DNA of 28,106 nucleotides from CAYJQO01 sp964372445 (GCA_964372445.1 CAYJQO010000007.1:1-28106), one strand, 5' to 3'. Positions 1-7,392 are shown, numbered from the stretch's first letter. Notes: generated by a model not told the origin, from the sequence alone. Numbers and translations: made by a program.

Positions 1-14
1 GGTGCGCCAAAATG

Positions 15-37
15 AAAAAACCGTCCACTGTGGACGG
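15..37 (-). terminator. Rho-independent terminator of the small Cys-rich gene
   Basis: A perfect 7-bp stem (CCGTCCA / TGGACGG, positions 21-27 and 31-37) with a 3-nt loop is followed on the minus strand by six T residues (15-20). It lies 16 nt after the stop codon of the 53-256 gene. This is a textbook intrinsic terminator and supports that gene being real. Confidence 0.85.
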
Positions 38-52
38 CCTTTCCCTAATAGA

Positions 53-256
53 CTAGTTCGCGAGTCTGGTCACGGTTCGATCGAGGCTTTGAGAACGCCC
101 ATTGCTTTTCTCGTGCCGCTCTCGGTGTGCCCTGGAGAACGTACGGTTGATGCCTCGCATACACACGGGGCACCACTCACAGCAGGCTCCAAGGTGGCGC
201 ACACTTGGACGGGTGTGGCATTCACAGGTGCAGTACTCTAACTCAACGATGCACAT
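53..256 (-). CDS. Small cysteine-rich protein, putative metal-binding
   Basis: This 67-residue protein is not recognised as a named family. Cysteines fall in two clusters: C9-x-C11-x-C13-H14 and C25-C26-x2-C29-x2-C32. Together with C2 this looks like a small zinc-binding or metallothionein-like site. The C-terminal half is rich in Arg, Ser and His and probably unstructured. Three things argue that the gene is real: an AAGGAGAG Shine-Dalgarno site about 6 nt before the ATG, unusually strong for this window; a rho-independent terminator just downstream; and the clustered cysteines. There is no signal peptide or membrane segment, so it is probably cytoplasmic. It stands alone, divergent from the nucleotidyltransferase gene. 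A TGGTACACT box at 463-471 could drive it, giving a leader of about 200 nt that contains several hairpins. The function is unknown; zinc-ribbon nucleic-acid binding or metal buffering are both possible. Confidence 0.75.
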   Translation of the reverse strand: MCIVELEYCTCECHTRPSVRHLGACCEWCPVCMRGINRTFSRAHRERHEKSNGRSQSLDRTVTRLAN

Positions 257-280
257 CTTGTTCTCTCCTTACCTTCTGAA

Positions 281-433
281 GTGGAGCCCCACGGCCTTAC
301 GGCCGTGGCACCTCTCCACACGCTTCGTCGGGCGGAACCCTCCGAAGCGTACCCTCCTTCGCCAAGGCTACGGAGGGTACCCACCTCGCATTCATCCACG
401 GGTTTACACCCGTGGCTTTCTGCGAAGGAGGGT
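281..433. repeat. Cluster of palindromes (REP/IS200-605-like hairpins)
   Basis: This stretch has no convincing ORF and holds several hairpins. (1) CCACGGCC-TTAC-GGCCGTGG at 289-308 is enclosed by GTGGAG/CTCCAC (281-286/314-319). (2) CGCTTCG/CGAAGCG occupies 321-327/343-349. (3) GTACCCTCC/GGAGGGTAC occupies 349-357/372-380. (4) CCACGGGT-TTAC-ACCCGTGG occupies 396-415. In addition, ACCCTCCTTCGC (351-362) is perfectly complementary to 422-433, so it competes with hairpin 3. Hairpins 1 and 4 share the CCACGG arm and the TTAC loop, as REP elements or the subterminal hairpins of IS200/IS605-type elements do. No transposase is nearby. It may also act as a structured leader of the 53-256 gene. Confidence 0.7.
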
Positions 434-462
434 AAAGCTCTTTGGCAATGTACCTACCAGTA

Positions 463-471
463 AGTGTACCA
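463..471 (-). promoter_or_regulatory. Candidate extended -10 promoter for the Cys-rich gene
   Basis: On the minus strand TGGTACACT differs by one base from the TGGTATACT boxes used at 23786-23794 and 23865-23873. If used, transcription would start near 456 and give a leader of about 200 nt running through the 281-433 hairpins. No clear -35 box is seen. Confidence 0.35.
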
Positions 472-491
472 CAGCACGGTCTCCCAATCCA

Positions 492-521
492 TTGCAGTAG
501 GGAGTATGGTTTAGCTATAGT
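492..521 (+). promoter_or_regulatory. Promoter of the nucleotidyltransferase gene
   Basis: TTGCAG (492-497) and TATAGT (516-521) are separated by 18 bp. The -10 box ends 9 nt before the ATG at 531, so the mRNA would have a leader of only a few bases, too short for a Shine-Dalgarno site. Confidence 0.6.
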
Positions 522-530
522 GCATCCGCC

Positions 531-1235
531 ATGAAGGCGATCATTCTTGCGGGCGGCGAAGGGGTCCGAATGCGGCCCCTAACCAAGGCTATCCCGAAAC
601 CGCTCCTGCAGGTTGCTGGCAGGCCGCTCCTCCACCACCTCGTCGCATCCATGCCGCTCGAAGTAACCGAACTCGTGCTCGTCGTCGGCCATCTCGCCGA
701 TCAAATCCAGAGCTACTGCGGGTCCACATTCCTTGGGCGTCACGTCACCTACGTGGTGCAGCCGGAGCGCACGGGCACCTACGGCGCGCTCACGCACTGC
801 GCCCACCTCCTCGCGCCGCGAGAGCGCTTCGCCTGTTTCTACGCCGACGACCTGATTGACCCAGAAACTGTCGCCGAGTGCCTCAAGCACGAGCGCTCAC
901 TCATCTGCGCGGAAACCGAGGACCCGACCCAGTTCGGGGTCATCTCGCTTACCCCTGACGGGGGCATTAAAAGTATTATCGAGAAACCGTCCGAGCCACC
1001 GTCGAACCTCGTCCTCGCGAACGGTTTCGTCCTGACCACGGAGATCTTGCGCTACGAGCCGCCACCGAGCGCTAGCGGGGAGCGCTACCTCTCCACGGCG
1101 GTCTCGAACATGAGCCGAGACCATCGGATCGTGCCCGTTCGAGCCCGCTTCTGGTTCCCTATCGCTACGCCCGGAGACCTCTCGCGTGCCGAAACATTGC
1201 TCCGGGAGCGTGCGAGCCGTCACGCCCGCTCGTAG
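531..1235 (+). CDS. Sugar-1-phosphate nucleotidyltransferase (NTP_transferase family)
   Basis: This 234-residue cytoplasmic enzyme would transfer an NMP from an NTP to a sugar-1-phosphate, giving an activated NDP-sugar for surface polysaccharide or cell-wall synthesis. The N-terminus carries the family signature GGxGxRxxPLTxxxPKP (residues 8-24), which binds the nucleotide triphosphate. The acidic metal-binding motif follows as FYADDLID (about residues 103-110), and a typical IIEKP strand precedes the sugar-binding part. The length fits single-domain RmlA/ManC/GlmU-N-like enzymes without a left-handed beta-helix domain. The sugar and base cannot be told from sequence; glucose-1-phosphate thymidylyltransferase-like and mannose-1-phosphate guanylyltransferase-like are both possible. 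The gene is monocistronic with its own promoter, and its 3' end overlaps the end of gatA by 16 bp, tail to tail. Confidence 0.9.
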   Translation: MKAIILAGGEGVRMRPLTKAIPKPLLQVAGRPLLHHLVASMPLEVTELVLVVGHLADQIQSYCGSTFLGRHVTYVVQPERTGTYGALTHCAHLLAPRERFACFYADDLIDPETVAECLKHERSLICAETEDPTQFGVISLTPDGGIKSIIEKPSEPPSNLVLANGFVLTTEILRYEPPPSASGERYLSTAVSNMSRDHRIVPVRARFWFPIATPGDLSRAETLLRERASRHARS

Positions 1236-2698
1236 AGCTGGCCAATCCCGAGGATATCGTCTTCGTGGAACCGGCGGCCGATCAGCTGGAACCCTACCGG
1301 GAGCTCGGTGTAGCTGCGTTCCAAAAGTCTATTCACCGGGAGCGAGAGCGCTGGCACCCCGGAGAGGCTCGCGGGAATTGTGAACACGTCCGAGAGGTAC
1401 ATGGCGAGCGGATCGTTCACCTTCTCCCCGATCTTGAAAGCGGGGGTGGGGGTGACGGGCGCGAGGATCACCTCAACCTCGCGGAACACATTTTCAAAAT
1501 CATCCGCGACAAGCCGCCGCACCCGCTGGGCCTTCCCGTAGTAGGCATCGTAGTACCCGGCGGAGAGCACGAAGGTGCCGAGGAGCACCCGGCGGCGCGC
1601 CTCAACCCCGAAGCCCGCTCCACGTTGCTGGCGGTAGAGGTCAGAAAGCGAGCCCGCAAATGGCCCAAGCTCGGGCAATCGAGCGTAGCGAATGCCGTCG
1701 AAGCGCGCCAGGTTCGCGCTCACCTCCGCCGGCATGACGATGTAGTACGCGGAGAGCGCGTAGCGCGTGTGCGGGAGCGACACCTCCCGGAATGAGAACC
1801 CGAGGTGCTGCAGTCGGTCCATGGCTTCCTTCACCCCAGAGGCCACCCTCGGGTCGAGGCTATCCGACAGGTACTCCTTCGGCACCCCGATCCGCAGCGA
1901 GCGAACCTGTTCCAAATCCAGGCGCGGGGTACCCTCGCCCCCGACGGAGACGTGTGCGGCACTCGTGGTGGCATCCCACGCATCGGCACCCCGGATCGCC
2001 CCGAACACGATCGCCGCGTCCTCAACGGTCCGCGTGATCGGACCAATTTGATCCAAGCTCGACGCCATCGCGACCAGCCCGAACCGGGAGACGGAACCGT
2101 AGGTAGGTTTGAGGCCCACCACGCCACAGAACGCCGCGGGCTGCCGGACTGACCCACCGGTATCCGACCCAAGCGCACCGAGCGCGAGGCCAGCAGCCAC
2201 CGCAGCCGCCGACCCACCTGAGGATCCTCCCGGCACACGGGTGGGATCGAACGGGTTGCGCGTGATGTGGAACGCCGAGTTCTCGGTCGACGCCCCCATG
2301 CCGAACTCATCAAGGTTTGTTTTGCCGAGCACCACCGCACGCTCCGCCTTGAGCTTGCGGACTACCGTAGCGTCGTAGGCAGCGGTGTAGCCGGAGAGTA
2401 TCTTCGAGCCTGCCGTAGTCGTCGTCCCCGCAACTAGGATGTTATCCTTGATCGCAAGCGGCGCCCCGGCGAGGAGCGGGATGGCCTCGCCGCGGCCCAC
2501 TGACGCATCAACGGCTGCGGCTGCGGCGAGCGCTCCCTCATGGTGGAGGCTTAGGTAGGCGCCGAGCGCCTCGTCACGTTCGGCAATCCGGCTGTAGTAC
2601 GCCTCCACCACCTCACGAGCGGAGAACGCTTTCCCGAGGAGCCCTTCGTGGAACGATCGGATGGTCAACTCTTCGACGTGCATAGCGTTTCCGCCCAT
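1220..2698 (-). CDS. gatA: Asp-tRNA(Asn)/Glu-tRNA(Gln) amidotransferase subunit A
   Basis: GatA is the amidase subunit of the GatCAB complex. It hydrolyses glutamine and hands the ammonia to GatB for conversion of misacylated Glu-tRNA(Gln) (and/or Asp-tRNA(Asn)) to the correct product. The amidase-signature catalytic triad is intact: Lys84 in AIKDN, Ser159 in the GGSSGGS loop, and the nucleophile Ser183 in DTGGSVRQP. The length of 492 residues is normal. The gene lies 3 nt after gatC, so the two are surely co-transcribed and probably translationally coupled. A second ATG at 2683 follows a GGCGGA sequence and could be the true start. gatB is not in this window. The stop codon is TGA, which shows that UGA is read as stop here. 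Confidence 0.97.
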   Translation of the reverse strand: MGGNAMHVEELTIRSFHEGLLGKAFSAREVVEAYYSRIAERDEALGAYLSLHHEGALAAAAAVDASVGRGEAIPLLAGAPLAIKDNILVAGTTTTAGSKILSGYTAAYDATVVRKLKAERAVVLGKTNLDEFGMGASTENSAFHITRNPFDPTRVPGGSSGGSAAAVAAGLALGALGSDTGGSVRQPAAFCGVVGLKPTYGSVSRFGLVAMASSLDQIGPITRTVEDAAIVFGAIRGADAWDATTSAAHVSVGGEGTPRLDLEQVRSLRIGVPKEYLSDSLDPRVASGVKEAMDRLQHLGFSFREVSLPHTRYALSAYYIVMPAEVSANLARFDGIRYARLPELGPFAGSLSDLYRQQRGAGFGVEARRRVLLGTFVLSAGYYDAYYGKAQRVRRLVADDFENVFREVEVILAPVTPTPAFKIGEKVNDPLAMYLSDVFTIPASLSGVPALSLPVNRLLERSYTELPVGFQLIGRRFHEDDILGIGQLYERA

Positions 2699-2701
2699 GA
2701 A

Positions 2702-2992
2702 TTACGGTTCGAAGACGGACGGTACCTTGAGGAAACGACCGTGGTACTCCGGGAACGATTCCACGGCACGATCTCCCGAAAGCTTGGTCTCCGCCGAACC
2801 GTCCTCGCGGAACACATCCACGTTGGTGGCCCCACCAGACATAGGCAGCACGTTACCCGTGTCAACGGTTTTGAGCTCCTCGAAGTGGCCAAGGATAGCA
2901 GCGAGGTCCCTGAGGAGCTGTTGCTCTTCCTCGGGCTTGAGGTTCATCCTCGAAAGTCCGGCGAGGTGTTCAAGATCTCCTTTACTGATCAT
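2702..2992 (-). CDS. gatC: Asp-tRNA(Asn)/Glu-tRNA(Gln) amidotransferase subunit C
   Basis: GatC is the small chaperone-like subunit that wraps around GatA and GatB and stabilises the amidotransferase. The 96-residue product has the typical GatC layout: an N-terminal helix pair with HLAGLSRMNL and EEEQQLLRDLAAILGHFEEL, then the middle 'VDTGNVLPM' strand and a C-terminal extended tail ending at a conserved-looking FLKVPSV. It is immediately upstream of gatA. A TATACT box at 3004-3009 lies 11 nt before the ATG, so the gatCA mRNA would begin only a few bases before the start codon. There is no Shine-Dalgarno sequence. Confidence 0.95.
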   Translation of the reverse strand: MISKGDLEHLAGLSRMNLKPEEEQQLLRDLAAILGHFEELKTVDTGNVLPMSGGATNVDVFREDGSAETKLSGDRAVESFPEYHGRFLKVPSVFEP

Positions 2993-3003
2993 GGTGCCCC
3001 AGT

Positions 3004-3009
3004 AGTATA
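3004..3009 (-). promoter_or_regulatory. -10 box of gatC-gatA
   Basis: TATACT on the minus strand ends 11 nt upstream of the gatC ATG, in the 34-bp gap after ligA. It implies a 3-5 nt leader. No good -35 box is seen. Confidence 0.5.
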
Positions 3010-3026
3010 GCTAGCTGCGACGGACC

Positions 3027-5039
3027 TTACGAGTCCCTCAAGAGCTTCAGGAATTCTGGTTCGGTGAGCACCGGGATGCCGAGCCGTTTGGCCTCGCCGA
3101 GCTTTGCACCAGGACCTTTGCCTGCCACAACGTAGGTCGTCCTCTTGGAAACGCTTTCGGAAATGGTGCCACCCTGCGAACGCACGGTCGCCTTCGCTTC
3201 ATCTCGGCTCATCGAAGCAAGCACCCCGGTGAGGACAAGTGTCTTGCCGGAGAGTTTGCCCGCTGCCATGCTCCGTTTTTCATGGAGGAGCCCTACCCCC
3301 ACGCGGCCAAGCTTCCCAAGGAGGGCCATGTTCCGAGGCTCGTGGAACCAGCGGTAGATGCTCTCCGCGACCGTTGGCCCCACATCGGGAACTTGCTCGA
3401 GGTTTTCACGGGAGAAGGCACGGTACCGCTTCGCGAGCTCGGCGACGCTCGGGCTCACCACCGGGAGATGCTTCGCGAGCGCGATTGCCGTTCCCTCGCC
3501 GACATGCGGGATACCTAGGCTGTAGAGGAACCGCGCCGTGGGTATCCGCTTCCGGGAGGCGATTTCCTGGACGAGCTTCGCGGCGCTCTTCTCCCCGAAC
3601 CGCTCAAGGGCCGCAACGTCACCTATGCGGAGTGTGAATAGATCGGCGGCATCGGCGACGAGTCCCTCGTCGAGGAAACGATCAATGATTTTTGGCCCGA
3701 GGCCGCGGATGTCGAGCGCGGCACGAGAGACAAAATGGTAGAGCGATTCGCGGTGGCGGGCACCGCAGCGCGGGTTCAAACACCGGTAGATGGCGCCCGC
3801 TCGAGCCACCTTGGAACCATCAATGGGGCACCGTGAGGGCATGGAGAAGTTTTTCTCGTTCCCCGTCCGGAGGCCAACGAGCACCTTGGTGACCTGGGGA
3901 ATGACGTCGCCGGCGCGGCTCACCGTTACCGTATCCCCAATCTTGAGACCGAGCCGCTCGATTTCATCGTAGTTGTGGAGCGTGGCACGTGAGATGGTGA
4001 CCCCGCCAACCTCGACCGGCTCGAGCACCGCGACCGGGGTGAGCGCTCCGGTTCGTCCCACCTGCACGACAATACCGTGCACCTTCGTGGTTGCCTCGCG
4101 CGGAGAAAACTTGAACGCGATGGCACCCCGTGGCGCCTTGCCAACCACGCCGAGGCGCGCGTACACATCGTTCCGATTGATGGTGATGAACACACCGTCG
4201 AACTCGTACGGGAGCTGTTCGCGGGCACGTTCCCACTTCCGGTGGAAACCGATCACACCATCTAGAGATGGAAATGTTTGGCCGTGCTCATTAATGGCGA
4301 AGCCGAACCTTTGGAGCCCCTGCCGTACCTCGGCATGGGTGCGGTACCGCTGGTACTCAACCATGTCGTAGGCGAAGAACTTGAGCTTCCTCGATGCGCT
4401 AACCTTGGGATCAAGCTGGCGGATCGAACCTGCGGCTAGGTTGCGAGGATTGGCGTAGACGGGCTTCCCGGCACGCTCCAGCGTGCGATTGATCCGCTCC
4501 AGCTCCTTTTTCGTGAGAAACGCTTCCCCACGAACGGTAACCGTGACCGGCTCCCGGAGGCGCAGCGGGACAGCCTCGATGGTTTTCAAGTTTTGCGTCA
4601 CGTCCTCGCCAACCAAACCGTCCCCCCTCGTGGCGCCGCGCACGAGCAGCCCGCGTTCGTAGGTGAGCTCAATCGCGAGCCCGTCCATTTTCAGGTTGCA
4701 GTAGAAATCTGTTCGGATCGGCTCCCTGAGGTAGTGCTCCGCTCGCTCGAACCACCCTCGCAAGTCTTCTTCGGAGAAGGCGTCGTTCAGGGAAAGCATC
4801 GGGGTCACGTGCTGCACCTTCTTGAACGCAGCGAGCGGTTTCCCGCCAACCCGCTGGGTTGGAGAATCCGGCGTGATGAGCTCCGGGTGGCGCGCCTCAA
4901 TTGCTGCAAGCTCCCGCTTCAGCGAATCGAGCGCGTCCGGGGAGATGAGCTCCTGGTCGAGCACGTGGTACGCGTGGCGGTATCGGTCGATTTCCTTCCG
5001 GAGCTTTGTGGCGCGTTCCCGCGCATGGTGCTGGTCCAT
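3027..5039 (-). CDS. ligA: NAD-dependent DNA ligase
   Basis: LigA seals nicks in DNA using NAD+ as adenylate donor, in replication and repair. The start at 5039 gives 670 residues, the usual length, beginning with the Ia domain (RHAYHVLD motif near residue 21). The adenylation motif KMDG places the active-site Lys at 117. The OB fold, zinc-finger, HhH (HVGEGTAIAL, VPDVGPTVAESI) and C-terminal BRCT (about residues 593-670) domains follow in order. The zinc finger, near residue 405, is unusual: the first pair reads CPID instead of CPxC, so only three of the four standard cysteines are present. Reading further upstream in frame adds an improbable basic extension overlapping the prepilin gene, so the later ATG was chosen. 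It is 16 nt behind the last minor-prepilin gene and may be co-transcribed with it. Confidence 0.95.
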   Translation of the reverse strand: MDQHHARERATKLRKEIDRYRHAYHVLDQELISPDALDSLKRELAAIEARHPELITPDSPTQRVGGKPLAAFKKVQHVTPMLSLNDAFSEEDLRGWFERAEHYLREPIRTDFYCNLKMDGLAIELTYERGLLVRGATRGDGLVGEDVTQNLKTIEAVPLRLREPVTVTVRGEAFLTKKELERINRTLERAGKPVYANPRNLAAGSIRQLDPKVSASRKLKFFAYDMVEYQRYRTHAEVRQGLQRFGFAINEHGQTFPSLDGVIGFHRKWERAREQLPYEFDGVFITINRNDVYARLGVVGKAPRGAIAFKFSPREATTKVHGIVVQVGRTGALTPVAVLEPVEVGGVTISRATLHNYDEIERLGLKIGDTVTVSRAGDVIPQVTKVLVGLRTGNEKNFSMPSRCPIDGSKVARAGAIYRCLNPRCGARHRESLYHFVSRAALDIRGLGPKIIDRFLDEGLVADAADLFTLRIGDVAALERFGEKSAAKLVQEIASRKRIPTARFLYSLGIPHVGEGTAIALAKHLPVVSPSVAELAKRYRAFSRENLEQVPDVGPTVAESIYRWFHEPRNMALLGKLGRVGVGLLHEKRSMAAGKLSGKTLVLTGVLASMSRDEAKATVRSQGGTISESVSKRTTYVVAGKGPGAKLGEAKRLGIPVLTEPEFLKLLRDS

Positions 5040-5055
5040 AGGAAACCTGCCGTAG

Positions 5056-5442
5056 CTACAGCCCGATGCCGTACGTCGTCTCCAGAGCCCGTATGGCACC
5101 ACCCGACCGCCCCTGGGCTCGAATCGTAGTTTCGCCGACCACGCTCGTGTTGTCACACTGGGTATCCACCCGCACGTTCTGCAACGGTGAAAAGTCAAGC
5201 GCCTCAAGGGTACCACTGGTAGATGAGAGGCAATCATAGGTCCCCCACTCAATGCCTGCATCAGCTGCGAAGATCGCCTGCGCCGAGTGTACCGCATCGT
5301 TCGCTCCGCGGATCTGAAAAATGATGAGGATCCCTCCGATTGCGGTGGCGCTCAGAATAATGCCGCCAAGGAGCACGATCGAGAGGAGCATTACCTGCCC
5401 CTGTTGTTGCATGCCTCCATACTGCTTGGTTGGTGGTAGCAT
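5056..5442 (-). CDS. PilX-like minor prepilin
   Basis: This is a small exported protein of about 128 residues. It has a short hydrophilic leader ending in QQQG, then a long hydrophobic helix (about QVMLLSIVLLGGIILSA...IIFQIR), then an Asp/Cys-containing globular tail. The layout matches PilX_N-type minor pilins. These are cleaved by prepilin peptidase after the glycine and sit at the pilus tip or prime assembly. The usual Glu at position 5 after the cleavage site is not present. Two cysteines (in YDCLSS and DTQCDN) could form the disulfide typical of pilins. It is the last of four adjacent minor-prepilin genes. The start is uncertain: ATG at 5442, GTG at 5457 and ATG at 5412 (preceded by GGAGG, but too close) are all possible. 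Confidence 0.75.
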   Translation of the reverse strand: MLPPTKQYGGMQQQGQVMLLSIVLLGGIILSATAIGGILIIFQIRGANDAVHSAQAIFAADAGIEWGTYDCLSSTSGTLEALDFSPLQNVRVDTQCDNTSVVGETTIRAQGRSGGAIRALETTYGIGL

Positions 5443-5475
5443 GTGCAATGGGAACACGTTCGCTGGCGTTCCCGA

Positions 5476-6066
5476 CTACGGCGCCTCACTCGGCAGCACC
5501 CGGGAGCTCACCGAGGTTTGAAGGGCGAGCATCCGGCCCGCGAGCCGCGGATCGGAGGAGCCGACGGTGAGAAACATGGTGATCCGCCACGGGCCGTTGT
5601 CCCCTCCCGGCGTTGGGTTCAGCCACTGCTGCACGACAAAGCAGAGCTTGGCTACCGATACATCCGGCGAGGTGAGGGTAGCCAGTGATGATGGCGGGTC
5701 ACCCTCACCGCGATCAATGCCGCCGGCAACGTTCCTTTGATAGGTAACAACGATGGGGCTCTCTCCACGGACGCGAGAGAACTTCAAGGTGTCATACTGG
5801 TCTAAACCGGAGCAATTGGAACTGGGCGAGTCCGTCGGCTCAAAACCCCAGCCGACGCGCAGCTCGCGGGCCATCTGCTCGATCAGGATGCTCGCGTTGC
5901 TGTTCACGCTCATCAGGCTGGTCACCATCCGCTGGGTTCTGACCGCTTGGACGAACGCACCCACGATGAGCCCGGTCGCCACCGCGAAGAGGGAGAGCCC
6001 CACGAGGAGCTCCACCACGGTGAACCCTGCTGATCTTGATCGGGCCGTAGCCATCGTTCGTGCCAT
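5476..6066 (-). CDS. PilW/PilJ-like minor prepilin
   Basis: This 196-residue prepilin has a basic leader (MARTMATARSRSAG) followed by the class III signal motif G|FTVVELLVG. The Glu is at +5, and a hydrophobic helix runs to about residue 40. The next part (about NSNASILIEQMARELRVGWGFEP) is typical of PilW/PilJ minor pseudopilins, which help start pilus assembly together with FimT-, PilV- and PilX-like partners. The C-terminal domain contains two cysteines. It starts 2 nt after the stop of the PilV-like gene, within a tight co-transcribed group. Prepilin peptidase, encoded in the same locus, should cleave it. Confidence 0.88.
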   Translation of the reverse strand: MARTMATARSRSAGFTVVELLVGLSLFAVATGLIVGAFVQAVRTQRMVTSLMSVNSNASILIEQMARELRVGWGFEPTDSPSSNCSGLDQYDTLKFSRVRGESPIVVTYQRNVAGGIDRGEGDPPSSLATLTSPDVSVAKLCFVVQQWLNPTPGGDNGPWRITMFLTVGSSDPRLAGRMLALQTSVSSRVLPSEAP

Positions 6067-6068
6067 GG

Positions 6069-6638
6069 TCAGAGGGAACGCCAGTCGAAGAAGTGGTCTT
6101 GGAGGCGAACCTCTTTGGCGCCGGACCGCTCAGACCAGCGAACGATCGAATCAACCTGGAGCTCGATGACCTTAACCACGCCGCCTGGCCCTATGTTATT
6201 GGGGAGCGAGTTCTTCCGGATCTGGATGGTTCGCGTATAGGGTGATGCAGCGCCGTTCGGGTTGCCTTGCCTGTAGAAGTATGCACCGGTCGAGCCATCG
6301 AACCAGAGTCGGGTGGTGCTCAGCGGGTCCGTAAATGTGACGCAATCCGCTCCGGGGCATGCCGACGTGTAGTCAAACTCGTAGCTACCCTCCAGAAGGT
6401 GCTTATCCCACGTAGTTCCCGGAACGGTTCTTGCCCGGACCGTATTGGTGTCAACTAGGTTGCGCACGATTTCAATGCCCTCGGCGGCGAGGTACGTAGC
6501 CACGAAGCGCTGGCCCACCTCGCGGTTGTAGGCGATGGTCCTGGTGAGGAGGTGCAGCACGGCGAGGAGCCCCACAATCCCAACGCTGATCGCGATAATG
6601 GATTCAACAATAACCTGTCCCCGACGCTGTGCCTCCAT
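6069..6638 (-). CDS. PilV-like minor prepilin
   Basis: This is a prepilin of about 189 residues with a short leader (MEAQRRG), cleavage predicted before QVIVESIIAIS with Glu at +5, and one N-terminal hydrophobic helix of about 25 residues. The following helix (about REVGQRFVATYLAAEGIEIVRNL) is typical of PilV/PilX-type minor pilins in Patescibacteria. It has two cysteines around CPGADC. The start at 6638 (ATG) is preferred to the TTG at 6644, because it gives a standard short leader. The upstream prepilin stops 8 nt before. It is one of four minor pilins that probably form a tip or priming complex. Confidence 0.85.
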   Translation of the reverse strand: MEAQRRGQVIVESIIAISVGIVGLLAVLHLLTRTIAYNREVGQRFVATYLAAEGIEIVRNLVDTNTVRARTVPGTTWDKHLLEGSYEFDYTSACPGADCVTFTDPLSTTRLWFDGSTGAYFYRQGNPNGAASPYTRTIQIRKNSLPNNIGPGGVVKVIELQVDSIVRWSERSGAKEVRLQDHFFDWRSL

Positions 6639-6646
6639 GAGCAAAA

Positions 6647-7358
6647 TCAGTTGGCGGTTATTTGGCCCGCTGCTGAAACGGTCACCTGCACCGCCACCCC
6701 GGTCGCAAGGTCCTGAATCGAGATGGTGGCTGCTCCACCGGCGATCTCATCTCCTAATCCATCAAGATCAAGATCGTCGCCGCTCCGAATCGTCATGGTG
6801 AGATCAGGCGGCACGAACATGATGGATGCCCCACCGATGGGGCTGCCGCTGGCATCCAGGAGCTTGACCGTCGAACGTCGGTCAATGCGGTACTCCTCAA
6901 CTTGCTCCCCAGAGTCCGAAGTGGCATCGTAGATGAAATCGTTCTTTGGGAGCCCGGTCGCCCGGTCCCGGCACCCGAACTCCACGTCCCCAGCTGGCTT
7001 CAAATCTTGGAAGAGCGTGAGCGTCGGGCTGCCCGCGGTGAAGTGCACGCCGAAGACGCAGGAACGCGATTCCCTGTGGTACTTTTCAATCGCGAGCGCC
7101 TTGGCCCGGTTCAGAAACCCAACCACGACCGCCTGATCGCGGCGCAGGCCTACCTGCACCGTGGTGGATCGGTTGTAGCTGAGGAGGGTAGCGGAGAGGA
7201 ACGCCATGACCCCCACCACCACGAGCGCCTCAACCAACGTGAACCCNNNNNNNNNNNNNNNNNNNNNNNNNNNNNNNNNNNNNNNNNNNNNNNNNNNNNN
7301 NNNNNNNNNNNNNNNNNNNNNNNNNNNNNNNNNNNNNNNNNNNNNNCTTCCGCACCAT
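6647..7358 (-). CDS. GspH/FimT-like minor prepilin (interrupted by assembly gap)
   Basis: The visible part begins at G|FTLVEALVVVGVMAFLSA, the class III prepilin motif with Glu at +5. It continues with about 185 residues typical of GspH/FimT pseudopilins: an NRAKALAIEKYHRE helix, then beta-rich sequence with two cysteines. The leader falls in the run of 100 Ns (7247-7346). Right of the gap, an ATG at 7358 reads M-V-R-K in minus orientation after CACTAGG. That is a plausible prepilin leader, so the coding sequence probably starts there and the true gap is only a few bases. A TACACT box at 7362-7367 may be its promoter. The gene begins the four-gene minor-prepilin group. A longer open frame reaching 7582 is an artefact of reading through the Ns into the antisense of the peptidase gene. 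Confidence 0.75.
7247..7346. other. Scaffold gap of 100 N
   Basis: Exactly 100 unknown bases, a conventional placeholder for a gap of unknown size. It interrupts the leader of a FimT-like prepilin. Linkage across it rests on scaffolding, but gene order and strand continue normally on both sides. Confidence 0.98.
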
Positions 7359-7367
7359 CCTAGTGTA

Positions 7368-7392
7368 AAACAACTGCTCGCAAATGGCGAGC
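7368..7392 (-). terminator. Likely terminator after the prepilin peptidase gene
   Basis: On the minus strand GCTCGC-CATTT-GCGAGC (stem arms 7387-7392 and 7376-7381) is followed by AGTTGTTTT. It lies about 46 nt after the peptidase stop and just before the TACACT box and start of the FimT-like gene. This would separate the minor prepilins from the upstream genes. Confidence 0.6.

Noticed and set aside
281..433. A complete IS200/IS605 insertion sequence
   Set aside because: Only hairpins are present; there is no TnpA or TnpB coding sequence or remnant in the interval.
102..500. Open frame of 132 codons on the plus strand across the hairpin region
   Set aside because: It runs antisense to the Cys-rich gene and through the palindromes, has no ribosome site, and its residues are just translated repeat sequence.
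3027..5297. A longer LigA reading from an upstream ATG
   Set aside because: The extra 86 residues are low-complexity and overlap the PilX-like gene antiparallel in composition; the ATG at 5039 gives the normal family length and N-terminus.
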